A stretch of 64,000 nt of DNA from HGW-17 sp964516435 (GTDB taxonomy: Bacteria > Myxococcota_A > Polyangia > HGW-17): positions 1 through 64,000 of the forward strand of contig CAZEZP010000051.1 of the NCBI GenBank assembly GCA_964516435.1, written 5' to 3'. Both the position numbers and the translations under genes were made by a program. Positions 51,154-60,662 of the stretch are shown piece after piece. Every line of letters begins with the position of its first letter. The stretch's first letter is position 1. The notes beneath the pieces are model-generated. The model was not told where the DNA came from. It was given only the letters and a program-made list of their open reading frames with translations, and did not search any database.

Positions 51154-53508
51154 TTACGCGCTGAAGCGGTCGTGAAGGGTCTGGGCCAGTTTCTTCATGG
51201 ATTCGACCGCCTTGAGCACGAGTTCGTGGTCGCCGGCGATGCGTTCATTGGCGGCATTCAGTTGGTCGGTGAGATCCGCCACCTGCGTGTTCAGATCGTC
51301 GATGGCGGCTTCGTTCTGCATGCGCACCTGCTCGAGATTGAACACTTTTTCCTCCAGCCGCTCCTTGGCCGCGTTCAATTCCGTGATCTGTCCCTCCAGA
51401 GCTTGCTTCGTGGCGGCATGGGCATCTCGCTCGGCGTCCAGCCGGGACTCGAAATCCGCAATGGTTTCCGCCAATTGCCGGGCCGCCGCCTCGGCGTTCT
51501 GCTGCATCTGGGCCGCGTGTTCCGCCTTGATTCTGGCGATTTCCTCCTGGTGCGCCTTCTCTGCTGCCGCCTTCTGCTCATTGTGCTGCTTGACCAGCGC
51601 GGCCAGTTCCTGTCCATGGCGGGTGGATGCGGCCTGCATGGCCTGCTCATGGGCAGCATTGAGATCCGCCACTTCCGACGCGTGCGCTTCCTTGAGCCCC
51701 GCCACCGTGTCCTCGAGCGTCTGCGCGGCTTCTGCCAGCGCACGCGCATGCGCTTCCTTCAACTGCGCCACTTCCGACGCGTGCGCTTCCCGCGCTTCCT
51801 GCAACTGCGATTCGTACGACTGCTTCTGCGCTGCCAACTGCCCCCTGTAGTCGGCGTGCAACCCGGCCACCTCGCCCGCATGCGCTTCCTTCAACTGCGC
51901 CACTTCCGATGCATGCGCTTCCCGCGCTTCCTGCAACTGCGATTCGTACGACTGCTTCTGCGCCGCCAACTGCCCCCTGTAGTCGGCGTGCAACCCGGCC
52001 ACCTGCGCCTCATGCGCGCTGTTCGTGGCCGACAGCAGGGTCGCGTGTTCCGTGCGCAGCCGCTCCACTTCCGCGGCATGCGCCGACTCCATTCCGGCCA
52101 CCTTCTCGGCATGCTCCCGGTTCAGGCGCTCCACGGTTTCCCGATACTCGGCCTCCACAGCCGCCTTGGCCGCCTGAACCTGGGCCAGTTCCTTCTCGAG
52201 ACGGGCCGTGTCCGCCGACAGCCGGGCCACCTGGGAGCGCAAGTCGGCCACCTCGCCATCGCGCTCCGCGATCGTGGCATTGGCCTGAGCCAGTTGCTCG
52301 CCCAGTTCCACGCTGCGGCGCTCCAGTTCCAGCCCGTTGGAGTTCAGATCCGCGATCTGGCGCTCCAGTTCGCGAATCTGGTTCTTCTTCTTGAGAATCT
52401 CCTGCTCCTTGTTGTCCACTTCCTCGCGCAGGTCGATGATCTGCTTTTCCTTCTGGTTGATGGTTTCCCGCAGGCTCAGGAACTCCTTTTCCTTGGAAAA
52501 GGAACTGCCCTGAGAACTCTTGGCCTGCGCCAGTTCCCGCGTGAGGCGGTCCTTCTCGCGGCGCAGGTTTTCCAGTTCCTCCGTGAGCGCAGCCGGCGCT
52601 GCGGACTCGGCCAGCGCATCGAGTCCCAGGCTGGCCGAAAGGCTGGCAGATTCCATCGGCGCCACAGGAGTTCCGGCCTCGGCCTTGGGCGTCGAGGATG
52701 TGGCCCGGCGCGGCTTTTCGGCCGGCTTGGGCACGGGCTTCGATGCCGGCGCTTCCGGCTCCGGAACAGGCACGGAAACGGCTTGCGGCTCCGGAGCGGG
52801 CGCGGATTCGTTCACCCAGTCCTGTTCGCCCGGCTCGAGGCGCTTGGGCGGCAGATTGGGCACTTCCATCGTGAATCCGTCCTCTTCGGCCGCCGGTTCC
52901 GCCGCAACCGGCGTCTTGGGGGCGTCCTCCTCCTCGTCCCGGATGATTTCGATTTCGGCGCTGGGCATGAACTCCAGATCCGGCATGGGATCGGGAACGC
53001 TTTCACCGCCGCCGAACAGCGACGTGTCGATCAGGTTGTCGAGACTGGCGCTCACCTCCGAATCCAGATGCTCGTCCATTTCCTGAAGGATGTCACCGAA
53101 GCCGTCGGCATCGAGCCCGGCCCCGGCCTGCCCGCCCCCCAGCATGGCATCGAACTCCGCCTTGAAGCGGTTCATGTCGTAGGGCTTGATGAGGTAGGCG
53201 TCCGCACGCGTCTTGAGTTCCTTGTGCTTGGCGAAGGACTCCTCCGTCGCCTCGGCCGACGTGAGCATCAGCGGAATGTTCTGCAACTCCGGCATCTTCT
53301 TCATCTTGTGGCAGACCGCGAATCCGCTCATCTTGGGTACTTCGACACACAGCACGATGGCATCCGGCAAGAGATCCCGTGCCGCTTGCAGCCCCGCCAC
53401 GCCGTCTTCCTGGATGATGGTCTCATATCCCGAACGGGCCAACACTTCGGACATCTGCCGCGCCAACTGGGCATCCTGCTCGATGATCAATACCTTTTTG
53501 CTGGACAT
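51154..53508 (-). CDS. Pseudo-receiver coiled-coil protein, FrzS/AglZ-like
   Basis: The 784-residue protein starts with a receiver-like domain (1-120), but the phosphate-accepting Asp is Cys54 (IVLCVEVPKMSG) and the acidic pair is E10/Q11. T83 and K108 are kept. The layout and the KHKELKTRADAYLIKP motif match the FrzS/AglZ pseudo-receivers of Myxococcus gliding and polarity systems. An acidic Pro/Ala linker (about 120-270) precedes a coiled coil of some 450 residues with heptad Ala/Leu/Glu. The coil contains a 44-residue unit repeated twice almost exactly. AGGAGG lies about 7 nt before the ATG. It could be a polar or cytoskeletal scaffold; no Frz or Mgl genes are in the window. Confidence 0.78.
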   Translation of the reverse strand: MSSKKVLIIEQDAQLARQMSEVLARSGYETIIQEDGVAGLQAARDLLPDAIVLCVEVPKMSGFAVCHKMKKMPELQNIPLMLTSAEATEESFAKHKELKTRADAYLIKPYDMNRFKAEFDAMLGGGQAGAGLDADGFGDILQEMDEHLDSEVSASLDNLIDTSLFGGGESVPDPMPDLEFMPSAEIEIIRDEEEDAPKTPVAAEPAAEEDGFTMEVPNLPPKRLEPGEQDWVNESAPAPEPQAVSVPVPEPEAPASKPVPKPAEKPRRATSSTPKAEAGTPVAPMESASLSASLGLDALAESAAPAALTEELENLRREKDRLTRELAQAKSSQGSSFSKEKEFLSLRETINQKEKQIIDLREEVDNKEQEILKKKNQIRELERQIADLNSNGLELERRSVELGEQLAQANATIAERDGEVADLRSQVARLSADTARLEKELAQVQAAKAAVEAEYRETVERLNREHAEKVAGMESAHAAEVERLRTEHATLLSATNSAHEAQVAGLHADYRGQLAAQKQSYESQLQEAREAHASEVAQLKEAHAGEVAGLHADYRGQLAAQKQSYESQLQEAREAHASEVAQLKEAHARALAEAAQTLEDTVAGLKEAHASEVADLNAAHEQAMQAASTRHGQELAALVKQHNEQKAAAEKAHQEEIARIKAEHAAQMQQNAEAAARQLAETIADFESRLDAERDAHAATKQALEGQITELNAAKERLEEKVFNLEQVRMQNEAAIDDLNTQVADLTDQLNAANERIAGDHELVLKAVESMKKLAQTLHDRFSA
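51757..52003. repeat. 132-bp near-identical tandem duplication inside the coiled-coil gene
   Basis: The segment starting at 51757 is repeated from 51889 with only three base differences over about 115 bp. The period of 132 bp (44 codons) keeps the reading frame and lengthens the coiled coil by exactly 44 residues. All three differences are third-position-type changes that leave the protein unit nearly the same. Confidence 0.9.
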
Positions 53509-53556
53509 CGAAACCTCCTCGGTTTCGTGAAGAATAGCCTTGCGGCCACGAAATTG

Positions 53557-53973
53557 TCAATGAAGTATTCGGGTTTCCGTACGTGAAATTTCCACGCGCA
53601 GCGGCGTTCCTGGAACTTCGAGCAGGCCTTGCGACGCCGAAAGATCCCGCCCGGATGCGCGCGCGGCGGCGTGCACCTCGTAATCTCCGGGGAGCAGGCG
53701 CGGACGGAACCGCTGCCGGGATTCCCGCAGCCGGCCGCGAAACTCCCATACGTCCTCGCCCTCGCCATTGCGGACGCTGATCCACACCTCCACATCCGCC
53801 GGATTCAAATCCCGATGGAGCGCCACGGTCAGATCCGCCCTGGACTCGCCATGCTGCCGCCAGAACGCGCCAATCACCCACCCCAGACCGCCCACGAGCA
53901 CCGCCAGCGCCAGCAGCCGGCGCCACCGCGGCACCGCATTCCTGCCATCTGCGGACATGCTGAAAAATTTCAT
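53557..53973 (-). CDS. Small single-pass membrane protein of unknown function
   Basis: The 138-residue protein has a short basic N terminus and one transmembrane helix at about 20-38 (LLALAVLVGGLGWVIGAFW). The periplasmic part is beta-rich (ADLTVALHRDLNPADVEVWISVRNG ... RLRESRQRFRPRLLPGDYEVHAAARASG). That part resembles small Ig- or PEGA-like domains, but I cannot name a family. AAGGAG lies 5 nt before the ATG at 53973. It lies 48 bp ahead of the pseudo-receiver gene and may be its membrane partner. Confidence 0.7.
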   Translation of the reverse strand: MKFFSMSADGRNAVPRWRRLLALAVLVGGLGWVIGAFWRQHGESRADLTVALHRDLNPADVEVWISVRNGEGEDVWEFRGRLRESRQRFRPRLLPGDYEVHAAARASGRDLSASQGLLEVPGTPLRVEISRTETRILH

Positions 53974-54246
53974 TCCAACTCCTTTTGCCGGCCTTCCCGG
54001 CAACCGGACGTTTTGGCATCATTTCCGGGTTTCCGCAACGGTGTTTTTTCTCTTCTGCCGCTTTCCACTTCTTCTCGTCACAGCCCCGGTATGGAATTCC
54101 AACCGTCGAAACAGAAACCAAATGTGGTAAACAAGAATCTCACATTGGCGAGCAAAGTAGTTTTTCAGCTTTACTTTTTCTTTCAGCGTGCTAGTAATTG
54201 CCCGCGTTGATTTCGGGTCGGTTTCTGATTGGGTAAGAGGTGCGAG

Positions 54247-55602
54247 ATGACACCGCAGGATCTGGATAGCATGAAACGAAGCGACTTGTTGACACTGGCC
54301 AAGCAAATCGGAGTGAAGGGCTTTTCGCGCCTGACCAAGTCCGAATTGATTCAAAGCGTGATGGAAGCCGTGGAAAGGGGTGGGGACACCCTGAAAAAAG
54401 AACTCCAGAAGTTCCAGAAGCGGCTGGAAGCCGCGGCCGCCCCGCAGAGCCGTCCATCCGTGAAGAGCGAAACCGGTCCGCGCGCACGGGCCGCCACGGG
54501 TTCGCGGGCCAAACCCGAACTCACCGATCCGGAAACGGGTTCCGTCATTCCGCGGGAATCGGAAACCCCGGAGCCGGCCGCGCCGGAAAAAACGGAAAAG
54601 CCCGCCACCCGCGCACGCAAGGACAAGGCCGCCAACGAGCCGGCCGACACGGCGGACGAGGAAGCCGCCGCCCGCACCCGGATGGAAGCCATGCGCTACG
54701 TGGATCCGCCGCTGTACCAGCGCGGCCAGTTGATCATGCCCGAGCAGTTGCGCGACATCGACCGGGATCTGCCGGATCTGCCCATCGGCTACGGCGACGG
54801 CACCATCCACCTCATGCCGCGCGATCCCAAGTGGCTGTTCTGCTACTGGGACATTTCCGAGGAACGCCGGGCCGCAGCCGGCAAGTACAATTTCGGCCGC
54901 CTGTACCTGCGCCTGCATGACGTGACGCACGTGGTGTTCGACGGCTCCAACTCGTGGTCCATCCACCAGTTCGCCCTCAACGAGGAAGCCCGCTGGTGGT
55001 ACGTTCCCGTGCCGTCCGAGGGCCGCCACTTCCTGGCCGAACTGGGCTACCGCATGCCCGACGGCACCTGGAATTCCCTTGGCACGTCCGACACGGTGAT
55101 TCCGCCGCCCGGCGCCCCGAGCCCCTGGGTGCACGACGTGTTCATCTGCCTGCCTTTCGATCAGCCGCTGCCCGTGGTGCGGGGCGAAACCGCCTCCTGG
55201 CTGGAAGATTCCCTGGGCGGGCGCATTCCGGACCGCAACGCGCTGCCGCAGCCGCCGCTGTGGGGCAGCCCCGTGAATCCGCCGTCCCTGCAGCCGTTCC
55301 GGTTCGGCGTGGATGCGCCCTCGAGCCCGGCCGTCTCCTCGTTCGTGCAGTTGCGCAATGAAAACAACGAACTGATGGCCGAATTCCCGCTCACCGTGAA
55401 TGCCGCCCTGCGCGTATTCGGCGCCACCGCGCCGCACGTGCGCCTGGAAATCGACGGGCAGCCGCACGAACTGGCGTCCGACGGCACCTTCTCCGTGGCC
55501 TTCCCCTTCCCCGAGGGTTCCCAGACCCACCGGGTGACGGCCCGCGCTGAGGACGGAAGCGAAAAAAGCGTCCAGATTTCGTTCCATCGTTTCGCCCGGT
55601 AG
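54247..55602 (+). CDS. Rho_N-DUF4912 protein
   Basis: The 451-residue protein begins with a Rho N-terminal (SAP-like) helical module (LDSMKRSDLLTLAKQIGVKGFSRLTKSELIQ in outline, about 6-45). A low-complexity linker follows to about 150. A DUF4912 domain spans about 175-310 (PRDPKWLFCYWDISEERRAAAGK ... LRLHDVT ... FLAELGYRMPDGTW). A second beta-rich region makes up the C terminus. DUF4912 genes commonly sit beside GH57 branching enzymes, as here, and may act in glycogen or sugar-polymer regulation. Rho_N modules bind nucleic acid. The start at 54247 has GAGG about 6 nt upstream; an in-frame TTG lies at 54229. It is divergent from the small membrane protein gene. Confidence 0.85.
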   Translation: MTPQDLDSMKRSDLLTLAKQIGVKGFSRLTKSELIQSVMEAVERGGDTLKKELQKFQKRLEAAAAPQSRPSVKSETGPRARAATGSRAKPELTDPETGSVIPRESETPEPAAPEKTEKPATRARKDKAANEPADTADEEAAARTRMEAMRYVDPPLYQRGQLIMPEQLRDIDRDLPDLPIGYGDGTIHLMPRDPKWLFCYWDISEERRAAAGKYNFGRLYLRLHDVTHVVFDGSNSWSIHQFALNEEARWWYVPVPSEGRHFLAELGYRMPDGTWNSLGTSDTVIPPPGAPSPWVHDVFICLPFDQPLPVVRGETASWLEDSLGGRIPDRNALPQPPLWGSPVNPPSLQPFRFGVDAPSSPAVSSFVQLRNENNELMAEFPLTVNAALRVFGATAPHVRLEIDGQPHELASDGTFSVAFPFPEGSQTHRVTARAEDGSEKSVQISFHRFAR

Positions 55603-55692
55603 GCATTTTGGGGTTGCAAGGATTGCAGCAACGCCGCATCATCGTCCCCGGACCGAATCCCCCGCGCAAGCCGGGGTGAAGAGGAGAAACCC

Positions 55693-57273
55693 ATGTACAA
55701 AGGTTACCTGGCACTCGTCCTGCATGCGCACCTGCCGTTCGTGCGGCACCCCGAGTACAGCGATTTCCTGGAAGAAGACTGGCTCTACGAGGCCATCACC
55801 GAGACCTACATCCCCCTGCTGCTCATGTTCGAGCGGCTGCGCAACGACGGCGTGCCGTTCAAGTTGACCATGTCGCTCACGCCGCCGCTTCTGTGCATGC
55901 TCACGGATCCGGTGCTCCAGATGCGCTACACGCGCCGCATCGAGACGCTGGTGGAACTGGCCGAAAAGGAACTCGTGCGCACGCGCGACCATGGCCATTT
56001 CCAGTACCTGGCGCGCCACTACCACCAGCAGTTCACGGAAATCCGCGACTACTGGCGCTCCTGGGACGGCAACATCGTCAATGCCTTCAAGAAGTTCATG
56101 CACACGGGCGATCTGGACATCATCACCTGCGGCGCCACGCATGGCTACCTTCCGCTCATGCGCAAGACGCCGGAGGCCGTCAACGCCCAGATCGCCGTGG
56201 CCGTGGACACGCACCAGCGCCTGCTGGGAACCAGCCCCACCGGCATCTGGCTGCCCGAATGCGGCTACTACCCGGGCGTGGATCAGGTGCTCGCGCGCCA
56301 CGGCATCCGCTATTTCGTGATGGACGCCCACGGTCTGCTCTTCGCGCATCCGCGGCCGCGCTACGGCAACCATGCCCCCATCTTCTGCGCCGGCTCGGGC
56401 GTGGCGGCCTTCGGGCGCGACATCGAAACGTCCGTGCAGGTCTGGAGCAAGGACTCGGGCTACCCCGGCGATCCGATGTACCGCGAATTCTACCGCGACA
56501 TCGGCTACGACCTGCCGTTCGATTACATCGGCCCCTACGTGCAGCCCGACGGCAAGCGCAAGAATGTGGGCATCAAGTACCACCGCATCACCGGCAAGAC
56601 CGACCAGAAGGAACTCTACGATCCGTACTGGGCGCGGGAACGCGCGGCCGTGCATGCAGGCAACTTCATGTTCAACCGGGAGCGGCAGATCGAGTACCTC
56701 AACGCCTCCATGGGACGCCCCCCCATCGTGGTGGCGCCCTACGATGCCGAACTCTTCGGCCACTGGTGGTACGAGGGCCCGTGGTGGCTGGAATTCCTGT
56801 TCCGCAAAGTGGCCTACGATCAGAACGTGTTCCGCATGACCCACATGCGCGAGTACCTGACGCTGCATCCGGAGCAGCAGGTGGCCATTCCCGCCGAGAG
56901 CTCCTGGGGAGCGGCCGGCTACCACGAGTTCTGGCTCTCCGACGTCAACGCCTGGATCTACCCGCACCTGCACAAGGCCGCCGAGCGCATGACCGAAGCG
57001 GCCCGCCGCTTCTACCACACGGAGCCGTTGCGCCAGCGGGTTCTCAACCAGATGGCGCGAGAACTGCTCCTGGCGCAGGCCTCCGACTGGGCCTTCATCA
57101 TGAAGAGCGGCACCATGGTGGAATACGCCGAACGGCGCACCGTGAACCACATCCGCCGCTTCACCCGCCTGTACAACGAACTGAACTCCGGCCACATCGA
57201 CGAAACCTGGCTCACCAAGGTGGAAGCACTGGACAACATCTTCCCGTACATCGATTACCACGTGTACGCATAA
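55693..57273 (+). CDS. GH57 1,4-alpha-glucan branching enzyme
   Basis: The 526-residue enzyme has the GH57 fold with motif 1 HAHLPFVRHP and the nucleophile motif GIWLPECGYYPG (E189). The acid motif is APYDAELFGHWWYEG (D351). These match the E183 and D354 positions known for the Thermococcus branching enzyme. It should form alpha-1,6 branches in a glycogen-like polymer in the cytoplasm. GAGGAG lies about 6 nt before the ATG. It follows the DUF4912 gene by 90 bp and precedes the L,D-transpeptidase by 3 bp. No glgA or glgC is in the window. Confidence 0.93.
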   Translation: MYKGYLALVLHAHLPFVRHPEYSDFLEEDWLYEAITETYIPLLLMFERLRNDGVPFKLTMSLTPPLLCMLTDPVLQMRYTRRIETLVELAEKELVRTRDHGHFQYLARHYHQQFTEIRDYWRSWDGNIVNAFKKFMHTGDLDIITCGATHGYLPLMRKTPEAVNAQIAVAVDTHQRLLGTSPTGIWLPECGYYPGVDQVLARHGIRYFVMDAHGLLFAHPRPRYGNHAPIFCAGSGVAAFGRDIETSVQVWSKDSGYPGDPMYREFYRDIGYDLPFDYIGPYVQPDGKRKNVGIKYHRITGKTDQKELYDPYWARERAAVHAGNFMFNRERQIEYLNASMGRPPIVVAPYDAELFGHWWYEGPWWLEFLFRKVAYDQNVFRMTHMREYLTLHPEQQVAIPAESSWGAAGYHEFWLSDVNAWIYPHLHKAAERMTEAARRFYHTEPLRQRVLNQMARELLLAQASDWAFIMKSGTMVEYAERRTVNHIRRFTRLYNELNSGHIDETWLTKVEALDNIFPYIDYHVYA

Positions 57274-57276
57274 GAC

Positions 57277-58425
57277 ATGTGGCTGCTGCTGGCGCTATCC
57301 CTATTCACCGCACCGCCGCTTCCGGCATCCGGACGCATCGTGAAGGGGGATTTGCGCGTGTACCGTGCTCCTGTCATCACCCGCGACGAAGCAGGTACCA
57401 TCCGGGGAAACGGGCGCTACGCCATCCTGGAGCGCGGGGAACGCTGCCCGGAGGGCCGATGGTGGAAAATCGCGCCGCGCTACTGGGTGTGCTCGGGCTG
57501 GTTCATCCCCGGCGCCGAAGCCCCCGGGGATCTGGACGACTGGCCGGCTCTGGTGCCCGTCTCCGGCTGGTACCGCGGCCTGGAATCCCACAGCTACCTG
57601 GCCTCCTCCCGCAATGCCTTCCTGTCCGGCCGCTTCCGCCGCCTGCGCCAGTTGCGTGGATTCTTTCCCGTCCAGGAAATCGCGGCGGGAAACCGCAGGC
57701 TGCTGCAGTTGATTTCCGGCAATTTCATCGATGCGTCCGCGGTGGAACGCTTCCCCGACACGGCGCTTTCGGGCGCCACGGTCACCCGGGAACAGTTGCC
57801 GGCCGGATTCGTGACCGGCGCTCAGGCCCGCCTCTGGCGCAAGAATGAAAAAGGCACCTGGGAACCCGGCGAAACGGTGGAACGCTATTCTTTCTGGTTC
57901 CTCTCGTCCGGCGAGGAAGGGCGGATGGCGCTGCGCGAAAAGCCCGACCACGCCCTGCTGCAATCCGACCTGCGCATCGCCGTGGATCCGCCGCCCCCGC
58001 CGCCGGAGATCCGCGGCGAAGACGAACCCTGGGCGGATGTAGATCTCTCCCGGCAGATCCTCTATGCGTTCAAGGGCCGGAAACTGGTGCGCATCTTCCT
58101 GATTTCGGCGGCGGCCGAAACCCCCATCGGAATGCACCGGATCTACTGGAAGCAGGACCGCGCCACGTTCGACCGGCAGCAGCAGCGCAACGCCTACTAC
58201 CTGGAAGCCGTCCCCTTCGTGATGTATTTCAAGGACGCCTATGCCCTGCACGGCGCCTACTGGCACAACGATTTCGGCAGCATCGAGACGCACGGCTGCG
58301 TGAATCTGGCGCCCGTGGATGCCCGCTGGCTGTTCTCGTTCCTGGCTCCCGCGCTGCCGCCCGGATACGCCTCCATCCGTTCGGATGCCACGTCACCCGG
58401 CAGTTGGATCCGCCTGCGGCGCTGA
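57277..58425 (+). CDS. L,D-transpeptidase (YkuD/ErfK family)
   Basis: The 382-residue exported protein has a signal peptide (about 1-18) and an SH3-like N region (RVYRAPVITRDEAG ... YWVCSGWF). The C-terminal YkuD domain (about 255-360) has the HGAYWHNDFGSIETHGCVNL motif and catalytic C341. Such enzymes make 3-3 peptidoglycan cross-links or attach outer-membrane proteins such as Lpp or OmpA-type lipoproteins to the wall. It starts 4 bases after the branching-enzyme stop, so the two are co-transcribed, which is an unusual pairing. A hairpin follows at 58443-58465. Confidence 0.92.
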   Translation: MWLLLALSLFTAPPLPASGRIVKGDLRVYRAPVITRDEAGTIRGNGRYAILERGERCPEGRWWKIAPRYWVCSGWFIPGAEAPGDLDDWPALVPVSGWYRGLESHSYLASSRNAFLSGRFRRLRQLRGFFPVQEIAAGNRRLLQLISGNFIDASAVERFPDTALSGATVTREQLPAGFVTGAQARLWRKNEKGTWEPGETVERYSFWFLSSGEEGRMALREKPDHALLQSDLRIAVDPPPPPPEIRGEDEPWADVDLSRQILYAFKGRKLVRIFLISAAAETPIGMHRIYWKQDRATFDRQQQRNAYYLEAVPFVMYFKDAYALHGAYWHNDFGSIETHGCVNLAPVDARWLFSFLAPALPPGYASIRSDATSPGSWIRLRR

Positions 58426-58442
58426 CGCGCGTTTCTTCCCCA

Positions 58443-58465
58443 GCCAGGCCTGCGCAGGCACTGGC
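58443..58465. terminator. GC-rich inverted repeat between convergent genes
   Basis: GCCAG-GCCTGC-GCAGGC-A-CTGGC forms an 11-bp stem with one bulged A and a minimal loop, 17 bp after the transpeptidase stop. No T-run follows, so intrinsic termination is uncertain; it could instead protect 3' ends or act as a two-way pause between convergent genes. Confidence 0.35.
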
Positions 58466-58552
58466 ATCCCCGGGCCCCCGGATCCGTTTACAGTTGGCGC
58501 TGCCTTTTCCCCTTTCGTTTTGGATATCTTTACGAATTCCGGACAACCGGCA

Positions 58553-60622
58553 TCATTTGGCAGGGCCGCCAGGGCCCTCGATCTTGGGCGGAACCAGGAA
58601 CCACACGTCGCGGGTGTCCAGCAGGGCGCCGGCCAATCCATGGACCTCCACGGTAGCGCGGAACATCTGCGGCGTGGTGGCCGGCTGCACACTCACGTTG
58701 GACTTGGCCACGATCTTCCAGCACACTGGGTTGCCCGGCAGAACGCCCACAAACTTGTCGGGATGCCCGTTGCCAGAGGAATCCACCGTGTTGTAGCCCG
58801 CCGGGCAGGTGGAATCCTGGGGCACCATGAACACCTCGATGTAGTCGATGAAGGCAGAAGGTGCATCGACGGGAGCTCCATGCGAATCCACGTTGGCGGG
58901 GTCGTTGAGAATCCAGGCTTCCACGTCCTGCGGGACGAAGGCTCCCACGGCCTGCACGGCGCAGGAAAGCGCCAGACCGGCGTTGGCGTTGTCGCCGCGC
59001 ACCATGGCCCGCGAGTTCCAGAACACACCGGCGCCGGCTTGAGCACAGGCCGGAATGGTGGCCGCCGCGTTGGCATCGATGGCGGGAACCAGATACGTAT
59101 TGTTGGACATGGCATTGCCCAGTCCGTTGAGCAGGTTGTTGATGTCGGTCGAAGTCCCGGCACCATAATCCACGATGATGCGCGCACCCGCGTTGTAGAT
59201 GTCGTTGTAGGCCGACTGGAAATTGGGGTACAGGGGATCCTCGTCCAGATCCTCGTCGGTCACCAGCAGCAGCAGTCGCAGCGCGCCGTCGCGGAAGCAG
59301 CCGCGCCCCACGCGAGCCGGATCCGTCGGGCAAGTGGACGTGACGATGCCGCGCATCGCCGATACGGGGTGTTCGTTGTAGCCAGGCGCCTGGGTCGGCA
59401 GTTTGTTGTAGGTGCACTGGGCGTCGGGCCCCGGATCCGAAGGCACGTTGTTGTCGTCGATGGTCTTGAGGATGGTGTAGGACGGGGAGCCTTCGCCGAA
59501 TACGGTCACGCCGGTCTGCACATCGGGCACGCAGTGGTCGATGGACGGATTTTCGCCAGGACCGCACACCACGTCGTTGAGCATGGTCGCGAGATTGGCG
59601 CGCACAGCGTTGATTTCTTCAGACATGGAACCAGATACGTCCATCAGGAACATCATGTCCAGTTTCTGGAAGGCCGTGGAAAAATTGAGCACGTCGTCGG
59701 CCGGGTCGGGCGCCTCCTGATAAGGCTCCACGAACACGAAATCCCCGTTGGCCCGCGGATTGTCAGCCGTATTCTGCGGATCGGTGCCGGCCGCCATCTC
59801 GATCAGATCGCTCACCCCGTCGCCGTCCGTATCGGCCACGCGCGGATTGCTCTCCCCGGGGTCCAGCATACCGTTGAGGTTGGTGTCCTCCTGGCCATCG
59901 GGCAAGCCATCGTTGTCGGAGTCCACATCCAGGAAGTCGTAATGCCCGTCGCCGTCGGAATCCACGGGCTGGGCCCGGATGTCGCCATTGGTGCCGCCTT
60001 CCCAGGAATCCGGAATGCCGTCGTTGTCGGAATCCGTGTCCCGGAAATTCATGACGCCATCCCCGTCGGTGTCCCGGTAGGTCTCGAAGAGATCCCCGAT
60101 CCCGTCGTTGTCGGAATCCGGATCGTTGTAATCGGCAACACTGTCCCGGTCCGTATCCGGAATTCCCTGGGAGGGATCCCCGATCTCGATGGTATCCGGA
60201 ATGTAATCCCCGTCGTTGTCGGGATCCCGGAAATCCTGCGTTCCGTCGGAATCCACGTCGCCGGCGCCCTCGATGATGTCCATGATGGCGTTGGCATCGG
60301 AATCCATGTCGATGAAGTTGGGATTCCCGTCCATGTCGATATCGTCCGGCGGCGTGCACGTGTCCAGATCGCCGGCTTCCGTACGGTCCGGAATGCCGTC
60401 GTTGTCGGAATCGTCATCGAGATAATTGGGGGTTCCGTCACCGTCGTAGTCGGCATTCTGCGCCTTGCCTTCGTCGAAGTCGCAAATGGTGTCGCCATCG
60501 GAATCCTGGCAGTTGCACCGATCCACGTTGTTGGTGTTGTTGGCGGAATTGTTGCTCTTGCGTTCCGGGGAACATCCGAATACCACGAGGAGGAAAACCG
60601 AAAAGGCAAGGATTCGTTTCAT
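58553..60622 (-). CDS. Lipoprotein with thrombospondin-3 repeats and a vWA domain
   Basis: The 689-residue product has a lipoprotein signal ending VFGC (C17). About 250 residues (38-290) of Asp-rich thrombospondin type-3 calcium-binding repeats follow, with DSDxDGIxD units occurring many times. Next comes a vWA-like domain from about 320, with the metal site MDVSGSMSEE (near residue 328). The C-terminal beta-rich part is unassigned. The architecture fits a calcium-stiffened stalk carrying an adhesive vWA head on the cell surface, known from delta-proteobacterial predators. It is divergent from the leucine-rich-repeat lipoprotein gene, with 169 bp between starts. Confidence 0.87.
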   Translation of the reverse strand: MKRILAFSVFLLVVFGCSPERKSNNSANNTNNVDRCNCQDSDGDTICDFDEGKAQNADYDGDGTPNYLDDDSDNDGIPDRTEAGDLDTCTPPDDIDMDGNPNFIDMDSDANAIMDIIEGAGDVDSDGTQDFRDPDNDGDYIPDTIEIGDPSQGIPDTDRDSVADYNDPDSDNDGIGDLFETYRDTDGDGVMNFRDTDSDNDGIPDSWEGGTNGDIRAQPVDSDGDGHYDFLDVDSDNDGLPDGQEDTNLNGMLDPGESNPRVADTDGDGVSDLIEMAAGTDPQNTADNPRANGDFVFVEPYQEAPDPADDVLNFSTAFQKLDMMFLMDVSGSMSEEINAVRANLATMLNDVVCGPGENPSIDHCVPDVQTGVTVFGEGSPSYTILKTIDDNNVPSDPGPDAQCTYNKLPTQAPGYNEHPVSAMRGIVTSTCPTDPARVGRGCFRDGALRLLLLVTDEDLDEDPLYPNFQSAYNDIYNAGARIIVDYGAGTSTDINNLLNGLGNAMSNNTYLVPAIDANAAATIPACAQAGAGVFWNSRAMVRGDNANAGLALSCAVQAVGAFVPQDVEAWILNDPANVDSHGAPVDAPSAFIDYIEVFMVPQDSTCPAGYNTVDSSGNGHPDKFVGVLPGNPVCWKIVAKSNVSVQPATTPQMFRATVEVHGLAGALLDTRDVWFLVPPKIEGPGGPAK

Positions 60623-60662
60623 CTCAGCACCTGTTCCGTCGGAAAAGAGGTTTCAGAAGCCA

